A program made the translations under genes and the position numbers. The notes beneath the pieces were generated by a model. It was not told where the DNA came from. It worked only from the letters and a program-made list of their open reading frames with translations, and searched no databases. Source: VFMC01 sp044359565 (GTDB lineage Bacteria; Actinomycetota; Acidimicrobiia; Acidimicrobiales; Ilumatobacteraceae). From it: a stretch of 25,646 nucleotides of DNA. The DNA lies in the NCBI GenBank assembly GCA_044359565.1, contig JBIKLX010000026.1, positions 1 through 25,646 on the forward strand. The letters are read 5' to 3'. Below, piece after piece: positions 1-8,252 of the stretch (position 1 is the first letter of the stretch; each line of letters opens with the position of its first letter).

Positions 1-1
1 G

Positions 2-793
2 ACTGTCACCTTCGTACGCCGTGGCCTGATCGACCACGCCGACTCGCTGGGGGCGGCCGCCCGCTACGGCAACGGCGACGTGCAGTGGCTCACCGCCGGT
101 GCCGGCATCGTGCACGCCGAGATGTTCCCGCTGCTCGACAACACGGCCCCGAACACCGTCGAGCTGTTCCAGATCTGGATGAACCTGCCCCGCGACGACA
201 AGTTCGCCGAACCCCACTTCAGCATGCTGTGGGCCGACGATGTGCCCCGCACCGAGTACGTCGACACTTCCGGCAACGGCGTCGAACTGACCGTGGTGGC
301 CGGGTCGGTCGATTCGCTGGTGCCCCCGTCGGCACCGCCGCGGTCGTGGGCGTCGCGCCCCGACAGCGACGTGGCCATCTGGAACGTCAGGGTCGACCCA
401 GGTGCGTCGTGGACGATGCCGGCCGCCCACCACCCCGACACCGTCCGTGTCGTCTACGTGTACGACGGCGACGGCGTGGCGTTCGACGGCGATGCGGTGG
501 CCAGTGGCCACGGTGCCGTGCTGGCGTGCAATGACGCGGTGACGGTGACGAGCGAACGCGGTGGCGAGTACCTGGTGCTGCAGGGTCGCCCCATCGGCGA
601 ACCGGTGGCCCAGTACGGACCGTTCGTGATGAACGACCGCGCCGGGGTGGAGCAGGCGTTCCGCGACTACCAGGCCACCCGCTTCGGCGGCTGGCCCTGG
701 CCGGCCGATGGCCCGGTGCACGGGCCGGAACCGCTCCGATTCGCCCGTCGCCCCGACGGCACGGTCGAGCGCCCTGCCGCCGCCGCAGTCTGA
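2..793 (+). CDS. Pirin family protein, 5' end outside the window
   Basis: The frame is open from the first bases, so the start lies upstream; the GTG at 80 is internal. Pirins are bicupin iron proteins; some act as transcription cofactors, others as quercetinase-like dioxygenases. Visible family features are HADSLG, then GDVQWLTAGAGIVHAEM, which holds the second half of the metal site (His and Glu of IVHAE), and in the C-terminal cupin LVLQGRPIGEPVAQYGPF followed by a DYQ..RFGGWPW ending. The HPHRGFE-type first half of the metal site is cut off. The gene ends at a TGA 54 bases before the sigma factor start. Family assignment is firm; the cellular role is unknown. Confidence 0.88.
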   Translation, partial: TVTFVRRGLIDHADSLGAAARYGNGDVQWLTAGAGIVHAEMFPLLDNTAPNTVELFQIWMNLPRDDKFAEPHFSMLWADDVPRTEYVDTSGNGVELTVVAGSVDSLVPPSAPPRSWASRPDSDVAIWNVRVDPGASWTMPAAHHPDTVRVVYVYDGDGVAFDGDAVASGHGAVLACNDAVTVTSERGGEYLVLQGRPIGEPVAQYGPFVMNDRAGVEQAFRDYQATRFGGWPWPADGPVHGPEPLRFARRPDGTVERPAAAAV

Positions 794-812
794 CACTGCT
801 CGGAAGTTTCCG

Positions 813-839
813 GGAACAGTTCGCGCCCTTCGGGCGTGG
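813..839 (+). promoter_or_regulatory. Probable ECF-type promoter of the sigma factor gene
   Basis: GGAAC at 813-817 resembles the -35 element read by ECF sigma factors. It is followed after 17 bases by CGTGG at 835-839 as a candidate -10. Transcription would begin almost at the ATG at 848, giving a leaderless mRNA. ECF genes are often autoregulated, so the sigma factor encoded just downstream is the natural candidate user. The spacer contains a small hairpin (CGCCC TTC GGGCG), and a GGAA-N2-TTCC palindrome lies at 802-811. Inferred from sequence pattern only. Confidence 0.45.
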
Positions 840-847
840 AATGGGGT

Positions 848-1330
848 ATGAACGTCTCGATGACCGGCGAACTGCCCCCACCGGTGAGTCCGAAGTGGTC
901 GGGAAGCGAGGCCGTGTATGCCACGGCGTACCGCGACCTGCTGCGTGTGGCCTACGTGCTCACCGGGTCGGCGGCCGCGGCTGAGGACGTGGTGCACGAC
1001 GTGTTCTGCCGGGTGGGGCCGCGGATCGCCGAACTCGACAATCCATCGGCCTACCTCCGCGTCGCCGTGGTGAACCAGTGCCGCTCGATCCATCGCCGCC
1101 TCGCCCGCGCCCCGCGGCTCTACGCTCCGGCGCCCGTGCTCGACGGACGCCTCGTCGAACTGCAGGACGCCCTGCGCTCGCTCGACGAGCGCCGGCGCAC
1201 CGCCATCGTGCTGCGCTACCTGTGCGATCTGCCCGACGACGAGATCGCCGATCTGATCGGGTGCCGCCCTGGCACCGTCCGAACCCTGATCCATCGTGGC
1301 CTGGCCGACCTGCGCGCCGTCATCAAGTGA
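848..1330 (+). CDS. ECF RNA polymerase sigma factor (SigE-like family)
   Basis: A 160-residue protein with the two ECF sigma domains. Region 2 is recognisable in AYRDLLRVAYVLTG and AAEDVVHDVFCRV (the core-binding/-10 part). Region 4 is seen in LRSLDERRRTAIVLRYL, DEIADLIGC and GTVRTLIHRGLADLR (a helix-turn-helix for the -35). The length is normal for a minimal ECF factor. ATG 848 is preferred over GTG 836 because it lies about 8 bases past the candidate ECF -10. The next gene starts 10 bases after the stop and encodes a membrane protein with an anti-sigma-like cytoplasmic tail, so the pair probably forms a surface-signal switch. The inducing signal cannot be told from sequence. Confidence 0.9.
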   Translation: MNVSMTGELPPPVSPKWSGSEAVYATAYRDLLRVAYVLTGSAAAAEDVVHDVFCRVGPRIAELDNPSAYLRVAVVNQCRSIHRRLARAPRLYAPAPVLDGRLVELQDALRSLDERRRTAIVLRYLCDLPDDEIADLIGCRPGTVRTLIHRGLADLRAVIK

Positions 1331-1340
1331 GGAACCCGAC

Positions 1341-3329
1341 ATGAGCACCAACGACTCCCTCCGCCCCACCTCCGATTTCGAAGCCGAACTGCGCAGCCGT
1401 CTCCACGAGCTCGCCGACCATGCCCCCTCCAGTGTGCGCGCCATCGACGAGGTGGCGGTGCGGCGTGCCGAACGAGGCACGCGCGGCTGGCGCACGGCCG
1501 GTATCGCGGCAAGCGTCGCCGTGCTGGTGGGTGCGGGCTCCCTCGCCTTCGTCGTGGCGGGCCGCAACGACGTGGCGGGTGCCGACTCGCCCGACGCCGC
1601 CGTCAGCGAGATGGTCGCCGCGATCGAGAACACCGATGTGCTCGGCGCGATCGACCTGCTCGACCCCGTCGAGGTGCCCGCGCTGAGGGCGGCGCTCGAC
1701 CAGGGGCGCACGGCTGCCGAGCAGGTGGGGCTTATCAGTTCGCAGATGTCGCTCGACCGGTTGCAGGGCATCGGCATCGACGTGGCCGACCTCTCGCTCA
1801 GTGCCGAGGAACTGGCACCCGATCTGGCCGTGGTCACCCCGGTCGCCGGATCGATCACGGCGCGGTTCGATCCGCAGGCGTTCCCGTTCGGCAGCGACGT
1901 GGCCGCAGCGATCGGCTCCGAGACGCAGGTGACGGAGGCCACCGCAGAACTCGGCAGCGACCTCGACGCGGTGCGCATCGCCACGGTGAAGCGCGACGGT
2001 CGCTGGTTCGTGAGCCTGCAGTACTCGATCGCCGAATCGGCGCGGCAGGCAGCCGACGAGCCGTTCCCCACCGAGCCGCCTGTCGTGCCGGTGGGTGCCG
2101 CCACCCCCGAGGAGGCCGCCACGGCGTTCTACACCTCTCTGGTTGGTCGAGATGCGGCGGCGCTCGCCACCTCGTTCGCGCCGGGCGAGGGCGATGCGCT
2201 GTTGCGGTACGCGCCCCTGTGGGTGCCGGCGATGCAGGCATCGTTCGACGAGTCGGCAGCGATGGGCGACCCCACCTCGGTGATGTCGGGTTTGACGGTG
2301 GCCGTCGACGGTGGCGGCGAGCGACGTACCGTCGAGGCGACCGGGTACACCCTCGACGGCACCATCGATCCGGCGATCATCAGTTCGTTCGGCCCGCTGT
2401 TCGAGCCATCGTGGCCGACCCTGGTCGATATCACCTCCTACACCGCATTCAGCGATGCCGAACCCGAAGTGAGCTATGTCTGGTTGCCGGCCGGTACCCC
2501 GGTGCCGGCCACCGTGGCCGAACTCGCCGGCTACGACGTGCTGACGCAGTACCCCGACGACCTCATCTCGGCCAGCGGCGGGAACTACAACATGTCCTTC
2601 AACATGGGCGACGGTGCCCTGTACCAGCAGCCGGTGGCACCGGAGGCCGGTGCCGTGACGGCCGAGCCCTACCGTGCCGAATTCGCCGACGGCTGCCTCA
2701 CCGTCACGGGCAAGACGATGGCCGATTACTCGAGTATCTCGTACGAGCCGACCGCGGAGCAGGTGGGCGACGAGAGTTGGCGGGTGTGCGACAGATCGTC
2801 GTTCGGCGGGTTCGGCGGGTTGATCGCTCTCGGTTTGGGATTGTCGGCGTTCGAAGATCTCCCACCGCTCGAGGTGGTGGAGGTCGACGGCGCGTGGTAC
2901 GTGTCGCCCATCGGCACCGTCGCCGACGGGATCATCGACATCTTCGAACCGAGCGTCGGCAGTGGCGGCCTGTGGTCGTCGCCGATCGCGGGAGCGATCT
3001 ACGGCATCGACCGGCGCAGCCTCGAGCAGATGACGAGCGGCTCTCTGCTCGCCGAGGTGCCCGAGGCATGTCGTGCCCTGCTGGTCGCCGACGCGGCCGG
3101 CGTGGTGACCGGGGTGGTCGACTCGCCCGAGCCGCTCGCTGCCCGGGCCTGCAGCGACGTGATCTACGGCTTTGTCTCGGGCGTCATGGACGAGGTGACC
3201 GCCACCAACGAGTACCTCGAATCTCCCGAGACCACGGCTCCTGCCGAGACGGTGCCGATCGACGTTCCCATCATGCCCACCTCGGTACCGGCGGACGCGC
3301 CGGTGCCCGAGACGACCACGGTGCCGTGA
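1341..3329 (+). CDS. Single-pass membrane protein, probable anti-sigma/sensor partner
   Basis: A 662-residue protein, with ATG 1341 preceded by a good Shine-Dalgarno (GAGGAA, 6 bases away). The N-terminal ~50 residues are charged and helical (FEAELRSRLHELADHAP), as in actinobacterial anti-sigma tails. A membrane helix follows at about 52-73 (GIAASVAVLVGAGSLAFVVAG), then a large exported part ending in a Pro/Thr-rich tail. No HxxxCxxC zinc anti-sigma motif is seen. The exported part holds two similar segments (SPDAAVSEMVAAIENTDVLGAIDLL and TPEEAATAFYTSLVGRDAAALATSF), suggesting an internal duplication of a small NTF2/DUF4878-like fold. It probably sequesters the sigma factor encoded 10 bases upstream. 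That role rests on gene order, topology and tail composition, not on a recognised domain. Confidence 0.6.
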   Translation: MSTNDSLRPTSDFEAELRSRLHELADHAPSSVRAIDEVAVRRAERGTRGWRTAGIAASVAVLVGAGSLAFVVAGRNDVAGADSPDAAVSEMVAAIENTDVLGAIDLLDPVEVPALRAALDQGRTAAEQVGLISSQMSLDRLQGIGIDVADLSLSAEELAPDLAVVTPVAGSITARFDPQAFPFGSDVAAAIGSETQVTEATAELGSDLDAVRIATVKRDGRWFVSLQYSIAESARQAADEPFPTEPPVVPVGAATPEEAATAFYTSLVGRDAAALATSFAPGEGDALLRYAPLWVPAMQASFDESAAMGDPTSVMSGLTVAVDGGGERRTVEATGYTLDGTIDPAIISSFGPLFEPSWPTLVDITSYTAFSDAEPEVSYVWLPAGTPVPATVAELAGYDVLTQYPDDLISASGGNYNMSFNMGDGALYQQPVAPEAGAVTAEPYRAEFADGCLTVTGKTMADYSSISYEPTAEQVGDESWRVCDRSSFGGFGGLIALGLGLSAFEDLPPLEVVEVDGAWYVSPIGTVADGIIDIFEPSVGSGGLWSSPIAGAIYGIDRRSLEQMTSGSLLAEVPEACRALLVADAAGVVTGVVDSPEPLAARACSDVIYGFVSGVMDEVTATNEYLESPETTAPAETVPIDVPIMPTSVPADAPVPETTTVP

Positions 3330-3344
3330 TGTCGGCCCGTGCCG

Positions 3345-4931
3345 TCAGCCGACTTCGTTGAGCGGGGTGAGGGTGAGTTCGGGTTCGTCGGCCAGCAAGC
3401 GCTGCAGCCGGTAGCGGTTCTCGAACAACGCCACCATGGCACTGTCGCTGCCGCGGCGCAGGATGCGGATGCCGCCGATCTCGCGCAGGCGGTCGGCGCT
3501 GGCCGCATCGGTGGCGCGGATGGCCTGGTACGGCGAACCGATGAGTTCGATCGGTGCGTTGAACTCGCTGCCCAGACGGTGGGCGAACACCTCGAACTGC
3601 AGTTGGCCCACAGCGGCCAGCACCAGCGACGCATCGCCCATGTCGGGGTCGCGCAGTACCTGCACGACGCCCTCCTCCTCGAGCACCTCGAGGCCCCGCC
3701 GGAACTGCTTCGACTTGCTGGTGTCGAGCGGCCGGGCGCCGGTGAACAACTCGGGAGCGAACGACGGCAGACCGGGGAACGTGACGGGGGAGTGCTCGTA
3801 CAGCGTGTCGCCGATGCGCAGGTCGGTGGCGTTCACCAAGCCGACCACATCGCCAGGGAAGGCCTCTTCCACCGTCGATCGCTCGGCCCCGAACACGGTG
3901 GAGGCGTACTTCGTGGCGAAGGGTCGACCGGTGCGGGCGATGGTGAGGGTCATGCCGCGCTCGAAGCGGCCGCTACAGATGCGGGCGAACGCGAGGCGGT
4001 CGCGGTGGGCCTTGTCCATGTTGGCCTGCACCTTGAACACGAAGGCGCTGCAGTCGGCGTCGACCGCGCGCACGTCGCCGGCGGCATCGGGGCGCGGCGA
4101 CGGTGGCGGCACCAGTTCGACGACCGCGTCGAGCAGATGGCGCACACCGAAGTCGGTGAGCGCCGACCCGGCGAACACCGGGGTGGAGGAACCGGCGAGG
4201 AACGACGGCATGTCGAGTTCGGCGCCCACGGCATCGAGCAGCTCGCAGCCGTCGAGGGCTTTGCGCCACACCGACCCCAGCGTCGCCCCGGCCTGGTCGA
4301 ACGACAGCAACTCCTCGGGCGCCATCGTGGCGCCGCGAGCGGTGCGGGTGAACTTGCTGAACACCTGGCGGCGCCGGTCGACGACACCGACGAAGTCGTC
4401 GCCGTCGCCCACCGGCCAGGTGATGGGCGTGGGACGCAGGTCGATCTGAGTCTCGATCTCGTCGAGCAGTTCGAGCGGATCGCGGCTCGGTCGGTCGAAC
4501 TTGTTGAGGAACGTCAGCACCGGCAGACGGCGCGAGCGGCACACCTCGAACAACTTCAGGGTCTGCGGCTCGATGCCCTTCGCCGCGTCGAGCACCATCA
4601 CCACCGCATCGACGGCCGCCAGCACCCGGTAGGTGTCTTCGCTGAAGTCGCGGTGGCCCGGGGTGTCGAGCAGGTTCAGCACGTGGTCGCGGTAGGTGAA
4701 CTGCATCGCGGCCGACGTGATGGAGATGCCACGGGTCTGCTCGAGCTCCATCCAGTCGCTGGTGGCGCTGCGCCCGCCCGACTTCGCCTTCACCGACCCG
4801 GCGGTGACCACGGCCCCGGCGTTGAGGAGGAACTTCTCGGTGAGGGTGGTCTTGCCCGCGTCGGGGTGGCTGATGATGGCGAAGGTGCGTCGGCGCGCGG
4901 CTTCGAAGGGGACGTCGGGATTCTTCACCAC
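3345..4931 (-). CDS. prfC: Peptide chain release factor 3 (GTPase)
   Basis: A 528-residue translational GTPase, the usual RF3 length. RF3 removes RF1/RF2 from the ribosome after termination. The P-loop is SHPDAGKTT (~21-29), switch/G2 is in RGISITSAAMQF, G3 is DTPGHRDFS and G4 is NKFD. The N-terminal SGRSATSDWMELEQ.RGIS stretch is typical of RF3 rather than EF-G, as are the C-terminal FEV..HRL and YQAIRATD segments. Two GTG codons start the frame (4931 and 4928). The first is 6 bases after a TAGGCT box, favouring a leaderless mRNA from 4931. It lies 23 bases downstream of the subtilase stop, and converges with the sigma-operon membrane gene, with 15 bases between stops. Assignment is firm. 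Confidence 0.96.
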   Translation of the reverse strand: MVKNPDVPFEAARRRTFAIISHPDAGKTTLTEKFLLNAGAVVTAGSVKAKSGGRSATSDWMELEQTRGISITSAAMQFTYRDHVLNLLDTPGHRDFSEDTYRVLAAVDAVVMVLDAAKGIEPQTLKLFEVCRSRRLPVLTFLNKFDRPSRDPLELLDEIETQIDLRPTPITWPVGDGDDFVGVVDRRRQVFSKFTRTARGATMAPEELLSFDQAGATLGSVWRKALDGCELLDAVGAELDMPSFLAGSSTPVFAGSALTDFGVRHLLDAVVELVPPPSPRPDAAGDVRAVDADCSAFVFKVQANMDKAHRDRLAFARICSGRFERGMTLTIARTGRPFATKYASTVFGAERSTVEEAFPGDVVGLVNATDLRIGDTLYEHSPVTFPGLPSFAPELFTGARPLDTSKSKQFRRGLEVLEEEGVVQVLRDPDMGDASLVLAAVGQLQFEVFAHRLGSEFNAPIELIGSPYQAIRATDAASADRLREIGGIRILRRGSDSAMVALFENRYRLQRLLADEPELTLTPLNEVG

Positions 4932-4937
4932 CGGTCG

Positions 4938-4943
4938 AGCCTA
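4938..4943 (-). promoter_or_regulatory. Candidate -10 box TAGGCT of prfC (leaderless)
   Basis: On the minus strand TAGGCT is followed by CGACCG and then the GTG at 4931. The 6-base gap would place the transcription start on the start codon. It suggests prfC has its own promoter inside the 23-base gap after the subtilase gene. No clear -35 was seen. Confidence 0.5.
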
Positions 4944-4954
4944 CCGACGCGGTG

Positions 4955-7246
4955 TCACCAGCCCCCGGTACGCCACCCTGTGTACCGGTTCTCAGGCGAC
5001 ACCGACCCATCAGCAGCCGTTTCGGCCCGAGGGTCGGCCTGAGGGTCGGCGTCGGGGTCGGCCAGGTTGATCGAGCCCACCGCCGTGTCGCGCGTGGTCG
5101 ACTCGAGCAGATGCTGACGCCCGGCGACCTCGATCGAGACACTGTCGAGCGCAGCACGGAGTTCGTCGACTGATGCACCAGGCCGGTCGTGGAGTGCGAC
5201 GGCGAGCAGGCCGCTGACGGCCGGGGCGGCGTACGAGGAACCTGTCCGCAGCACCACCTCGCCGTTGCTGACCACGGTGGCCACACTCACCCCCGGTGCG
5301 TAGAACGACACCACGTCACCAATGCTCGAGAACGGTGCGGCGTCGTTGCCCGCGAGGCCGGCACCGACGGTGACGACGTTGTCGTACGCCTTCGCGAACG
5401 ATGCGGGCCACGCCGGTGTGAGCGTGAGGTTGCGACCGTCGTTACCGGCCCCGGTGACGATCATCACCCCGGCACGCTCGGCACGCGCCACGGCCGTTTC
5501 GAGTACGAGCACGCTGCTGCGCGGCACACCGGCCTGGGTGATGAGCGAGATGTTCACGATGTCGGCTCCGTTGTCGACCGCGTAGTCGATGGCTGCAGCG
5601 ACGGCCGACATGGCAACGGTGCCGTTCGAGCGGCTCACCTTGAGCGGCATGACTGTGGCGCCCGGGGCGACGCCGGCGATGCCGTATCCGTCGCGTGCCG
5701 CGGCGACGATGGAGGCGACCTCGTTGCCGTGGTCGCGGCCCGGGTCGCGTCGCTCGGGCGAGATGTCTGCGTCGTGACGGCCGAAATCCCAGCCACGACA
5801 GTCGTCGACGAATCCGTTCCCGTCGTCGTCGTTGCCGTTGAAGCAGTCCTCGTCGATGTTGCTCCACCACTGCTGGCTGAGTTCCGGGTTGTCGAGATCG
5901 AAGCCCGAGTCGATCACGGCCACCACGACCGGAGACGAGCCGGGCGAGCGGTCGGGGGCCGGTGCAGCGGGCCTCCACGGTGCGATGGCGCCGTCGCCCG
6001 ACGTCGGCTGGGTCGCCTCGATGCCGGCGTAGCCCAGCAGTAGGTCGGCGTCGACTCGGTCGACTCCGGGCAGTCCGTCGAGGCCCGGTGATTCGCTGTC
6101 GGAGATGACCTCGAGCAACCCGGGGCCGACGCGCACGACGCTGCGCACACCGGGCATCTGTTCGAGCTGTGCGATCAACGTCTCCTCCGCTACGGCACCA
6201 TCGACGGTGACCGCGGCGGCCGAAGGGATCGGTGCCGTACCGGGCTGCACGGTTCCGTCGTCGATCACGCCGCTGTCGATGAGGTGTTGCGATGTGTTCA
6301 CGTAGCGGTGGTTGGGTTCGCCGATCACCCCGTTGCGGTCGATGACGACGAACGGGCTGACGGCTGGGTCGGCGAACGACTGGATGAGCGACTGCTCAGC
6401 CGGAGTCGGCACACCGAGGGAGAGTGCCTGACCCGGGACATCGACCACGTCGATGGAGCCGTCGCGCCGCTGGACTGTACGGCTGCCCGCAGGCGCCACC
6501 GGCCCACTGGGCACGGTGGGCAGCGGATCGGGTGCGGTCGACGGCACGGTGCCCGGCACAGCAGCAGTAGCTGCGACGACCGTGTCGGCGCTGACGACGA
6601 AGTGGTCGAGGTCGTCACCCCAGTCGATGCGGCTGGGGCCCGATGCGGCAACGCCGGGGCCACCCTCGTTGTCGGGGTCGCCGAGACGACCCTGGTTCGA
6701 CCACACCCGCTCGGTGCCGGTGCGATCGACCGGGCCCGAGTCTGCAGCCTCGCTGTCGCCTCGCCGTCCGGTGGCGCCGGTGAGCGAGTCGTCGTAGAGG
6801 CTGAGTCTGCTGCCCGCGCCAGAGGTGCCGCCGTCCTGCATCGTCGGAGTCGCAACCTCCTCGGACGAGGAGAGCTGGCGCACGACAAACTCGAGGTTGC
6901 CGCGCAGGGTCCAGCCGAGGGTGCCGACGAGCAGGACGGACAGCGCCCAGATGGCGACACGGAGGAAGCGATCGCTATCGGCGCGCAGCGCGGCCGGTAT
7001 GCGCAGGCTCGGAATGACGATCGTCAGGCGGCGCGGCGCTGCCTGGTCGGACGGGAGCGGCGAAGGCTGGGGTGCCGAGGTGGGTTCGAGGGTCGCGACT
7101 GTCGTGGCCGCTGCGTCACGGGTCTGCTTGACGACGTCGCGGAACAGGAGGGGGTCGAACCCCTCGTCATTTCGAATGATCACCACCTCGTCGAGTGACG
7201 CCACCTGGTCTGCTCCCCGTTGTCTCACCACGCTGCGTGGCAACAT
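4955..7246 (-). CDS. Membrane-anchored S8 subtilisin-like serine protease
   Basis: Up to 763 residues. A cytoplasmic N-terminal segment (~1-92) is followed by one membrane helix (VAIWALSVLLVGTLGWTL, ~97-114), a low-complexity linker, a prodomain-like stretch around 355-410 and the peptidase domain from ~440. The triad is Asp in VVAVIDSGFD (~447), His in RDHGNEVAS (~507) and Ser in GSSYAAPAVSG (~671), with the oxyanion Asn in TGAGNDGRN. The Asp/Asn-rich DDDGNGFVDD between two cysteines looks like a calcium loop, probably closed by a disulfide, so the domain is extracytoplasmic. The start is uncertain: ATG 7246 has neither a clear SD nor an exact TANNNT box, while GTG 7204 has GGGGAG 8 bases upstream. 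Substrate unknown. Confidence 0.88.
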   Translation of the reverse strand: MLPRSVVRQRGADQVASLDEVVIIRNDEGFDPLLFRDVVKQTRDAAATTVATLEPTSAPQPSPLPSDQAAPRRLTIVIPSLRIPAALRADSDRFLRVAIWALSVLLVGTLGWTLRGNLEFVVRQLSSSEEVATPTMQDGGTSGAGSRLSLYDDSLTGATGRRGDSEAADSGPVDRTGTERVWSNQGRLGDPDNEGGPGVAASGPSRIDWGDDLDHFVVSADTVVAATAAVPGTVPSTAPDPLPTVPSGPVAPAGSRTVQRRDGSIDVVDVPGQALSLGVPTPAEQSLIQSFADPAVSPFVVIDRNGVIGEPNHRYVNTSQHLIDSGVIDDGTVQPGTAPIPSAAAVTVDGAVAEETLIAQLEQMPGVRSVVRVGPGLLEVISDSESPGLDGLPGVDRVDADLLLGYAGIEATQPTSGDGAIAPWRPAAPAPDRSPGSSPVVVAVIDSGFDLDNPELSQQWWSNIDEDCFNGNDDDGNGFVDDCRGWDFGRHDADISPERRDPGRDHGNEVASIVAAARDGYGIAGVAPGATVMPLKVSRSNGTVAMSAVAAAIDYAVDNGADIVNISLITQAGVPRSSVLVLETAVARAERAGVMIVTGAGNDGRNLTLTPAWPASFAKAYDNVVTVGAGLAGNDAAPFSSIGDVVSFYAPGVSVATVVSNGEVVLRTGSSYAAPAVSGLLAVALHDRPGASVDELRAALDSVSIEVAGRQHLLESTTRDTAVGSINLADPDADPQADPRAETAADGSVSPENRYTGWRTGGW
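7228..7240. repeat. Short inverted repeat at the subtilase 5' end
   Basis: CCACGC-T-GCGTGG is a perfect palindrome with 6-base arms and a 1-base centre. It lies just inside the gene if translation starts at 7246. If the true start is GTG 7204 it lies in the leader, where it could be an operator or a small hairpin. No regulator is identified. Confidence 0.4.
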
Positions 7247-7361
7247 GTCGTCGTGGATACCGTCCGGTAGATCTGTCCTTTACGCCACCAAGACGAGGAG
7301 TGGACGGTCGGTCAGTCGGGGGAGCGGCCCATCACCCGCCGGGGGATGCGAGCGTCCTTGC

Positions 7362-7367
7362 TACGGT
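7362..7367 (+). promoter_or_regulatory. Candidate -10 box TACGGT of the luciferase-like gene
   Basis: TACGGT is followed by six bases and the ATG at 7374, so transcription would start on the initiation codon. The 127-base gap to the divergent subtilase gene holds no other element I can name and no convincing -35. Confidence 0.55.
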
Positions 7368-7373
7368 CGCGAC

Positions 7374-8231
7374 ATGGACATCGGCCTCGTCATCTTCCCC
7401 ACCGACAAGGGCATCCAGCCCGTCGAACTCGCCCGAGAAGCCGAGGCCAGGGGCTTCCGGTCGCTGTGGTTCCCCGAGCACTCGCACATCCCGGTGTCGC
7501 GCCGCACACCGTGGGGTGGTCGCGAGGGTGCCCCGCCGCTGCCCGAGGAGTACTGGCGCACGCACGACCAGTTCCTCGCCCTGGCCGCCGCGGCGGCCGT
7601 CACCACATCGATCAAGTTGGCCACCGGTATCACCCTGGTGGCCCAGCGCGATCCGCTGTGGCTGGCGAAGGAGGTGGCCACGCTCGACCAGTTGTCGAAC
7701 GGCCGCTTCCTGTTCGGCGTGGGGTACGGCTGGAACCACGAGGAGATGGAGAGCCACGGCGTCGACATCGGCCGCCGCCGCAAGGTGGTGCGCGAGAAGA
7801 TCCTGGCCTGCAAAGAACTGTGGACCCGCGACGAGGCCAGCTTCGCCGGCGAGTACGTGAACTTCGAGGCGTCGTGGTCGTGGCCCAAGCCGGTGCAGCA
7901 GCCCCATCCGCCGATCGTCGTGGGCGCGTCGCCCACCGACCTGCACTTCCGCCACATCGTTGAATACGGCGACGCGTGGATGCCCATCGAGGGTCGCTAC
8001 GCGATCGTCGACCAGTGGCAGCGTCTGCAGGCCTTCGCGGCCGACAACGGCCGCGACCCGGCGACGCTCCAGTTGGGTGTGTTCGGACCCAAGCCCACCA
8101 GCGAGCACCTCGCTGAACTGCGCGATGCCGGCACCTCGTTCGTGGCGCTCGGACTTCCGGCACTCGACCGCGACGGCGCTCTGGCGGCGATGGACCGCTA
8201 CGCCCCGCTGGTGGCCGAGTTCAACACCTGA
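7374..8231 (+). CDS. LLM class F420-dependent (luciferase-like) oxidoreductase
   Basis: A 285-residue bacterial luciferase-family TIM barrel. Family marks are the opening MDIGLVIFPTD.GI...ELAREAEARGFRSLWFPEHSHIP, the LATGITLVAQRDPLWLAKEVATLDQLSNGRFLFGVG block and GYGWNHEEM. Such proteins use F420 or FMN and oxidise or reduce alcohols, ketones or cofactor-like substrates. The GR..FGVGYGWN pattern is the one common in actinobacterial F420 enzymes. The start is ATG 7374, 6 bases after TACGGT. The gene stands alone and converges with the Rieske gene, with 21 bases between stops. The cofactor assignment is an inference from the family; the substrate is unknown. Confidence 0.9.
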   Translation: MDIGLVIFPTDKGIQPVELAREAEARGFRSLWFPEHSHIPVSRRTPWGGREGAPPLPEEYWRTHDQFLALAAAAAVTTSIKLATGITLVAQRDPLWLAKEVATLDQLSNGRFLFGVGYGWNHEEMESHGVDIGRRRKVVREKILACKELWTRDEASFAGEYVNFEASWSWPKPVQQPHPPIVVGASPTDLHFRHIVEYGDAWMPIEGRYAIVDQWQRLQAFAADNGRDPATLQLGVFGPKPTSEHLAELRDAGTSFVALGLPALDRDGALAAMDRYAPLVAEFNT

Positions 8232-8252
8232 GCCGCAGCGGTCGGTCGGCCG

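Noticed and set aside
80..793. GTG 80 as the start of the pirin gene
   Set aside because: The frame is open upstream to the window edge and encodes pirin-like sequence (HADSLG...RYGNGD) before this codon, so the gene is simply cut by the window.
819..836. Hairpin CGCCC-TTC-GGGCG as the pirin terminator
   Set aside because: The stem is short and lacks a T-run, and it falls between the putative -35 and -10 of the sigma factor promoter, so it may be coincidental.
836..847. GTG 836 as the start of the sigma factor
   Set aside because: It overlaps the candidate ECF -10 element and adds four residues of no family value. ATG 848 fits better, although this is not proven.
3339..5042. Long plus-strand open frame of 567 codons antisense to prfC
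   Set aside because: It is a shadow of the RF3 gene caused by GC-rich third positions. It shows no family motifs, while the minus strand encodes a complete RF3 with all GTPase motifs.
8232..8252. Terminator between the convergent luciferase-like and Rieske genes
   Set aside because: The 21-base gap has only weak GGTCGG/GGCCG-type self-complementarity and no T-tract.
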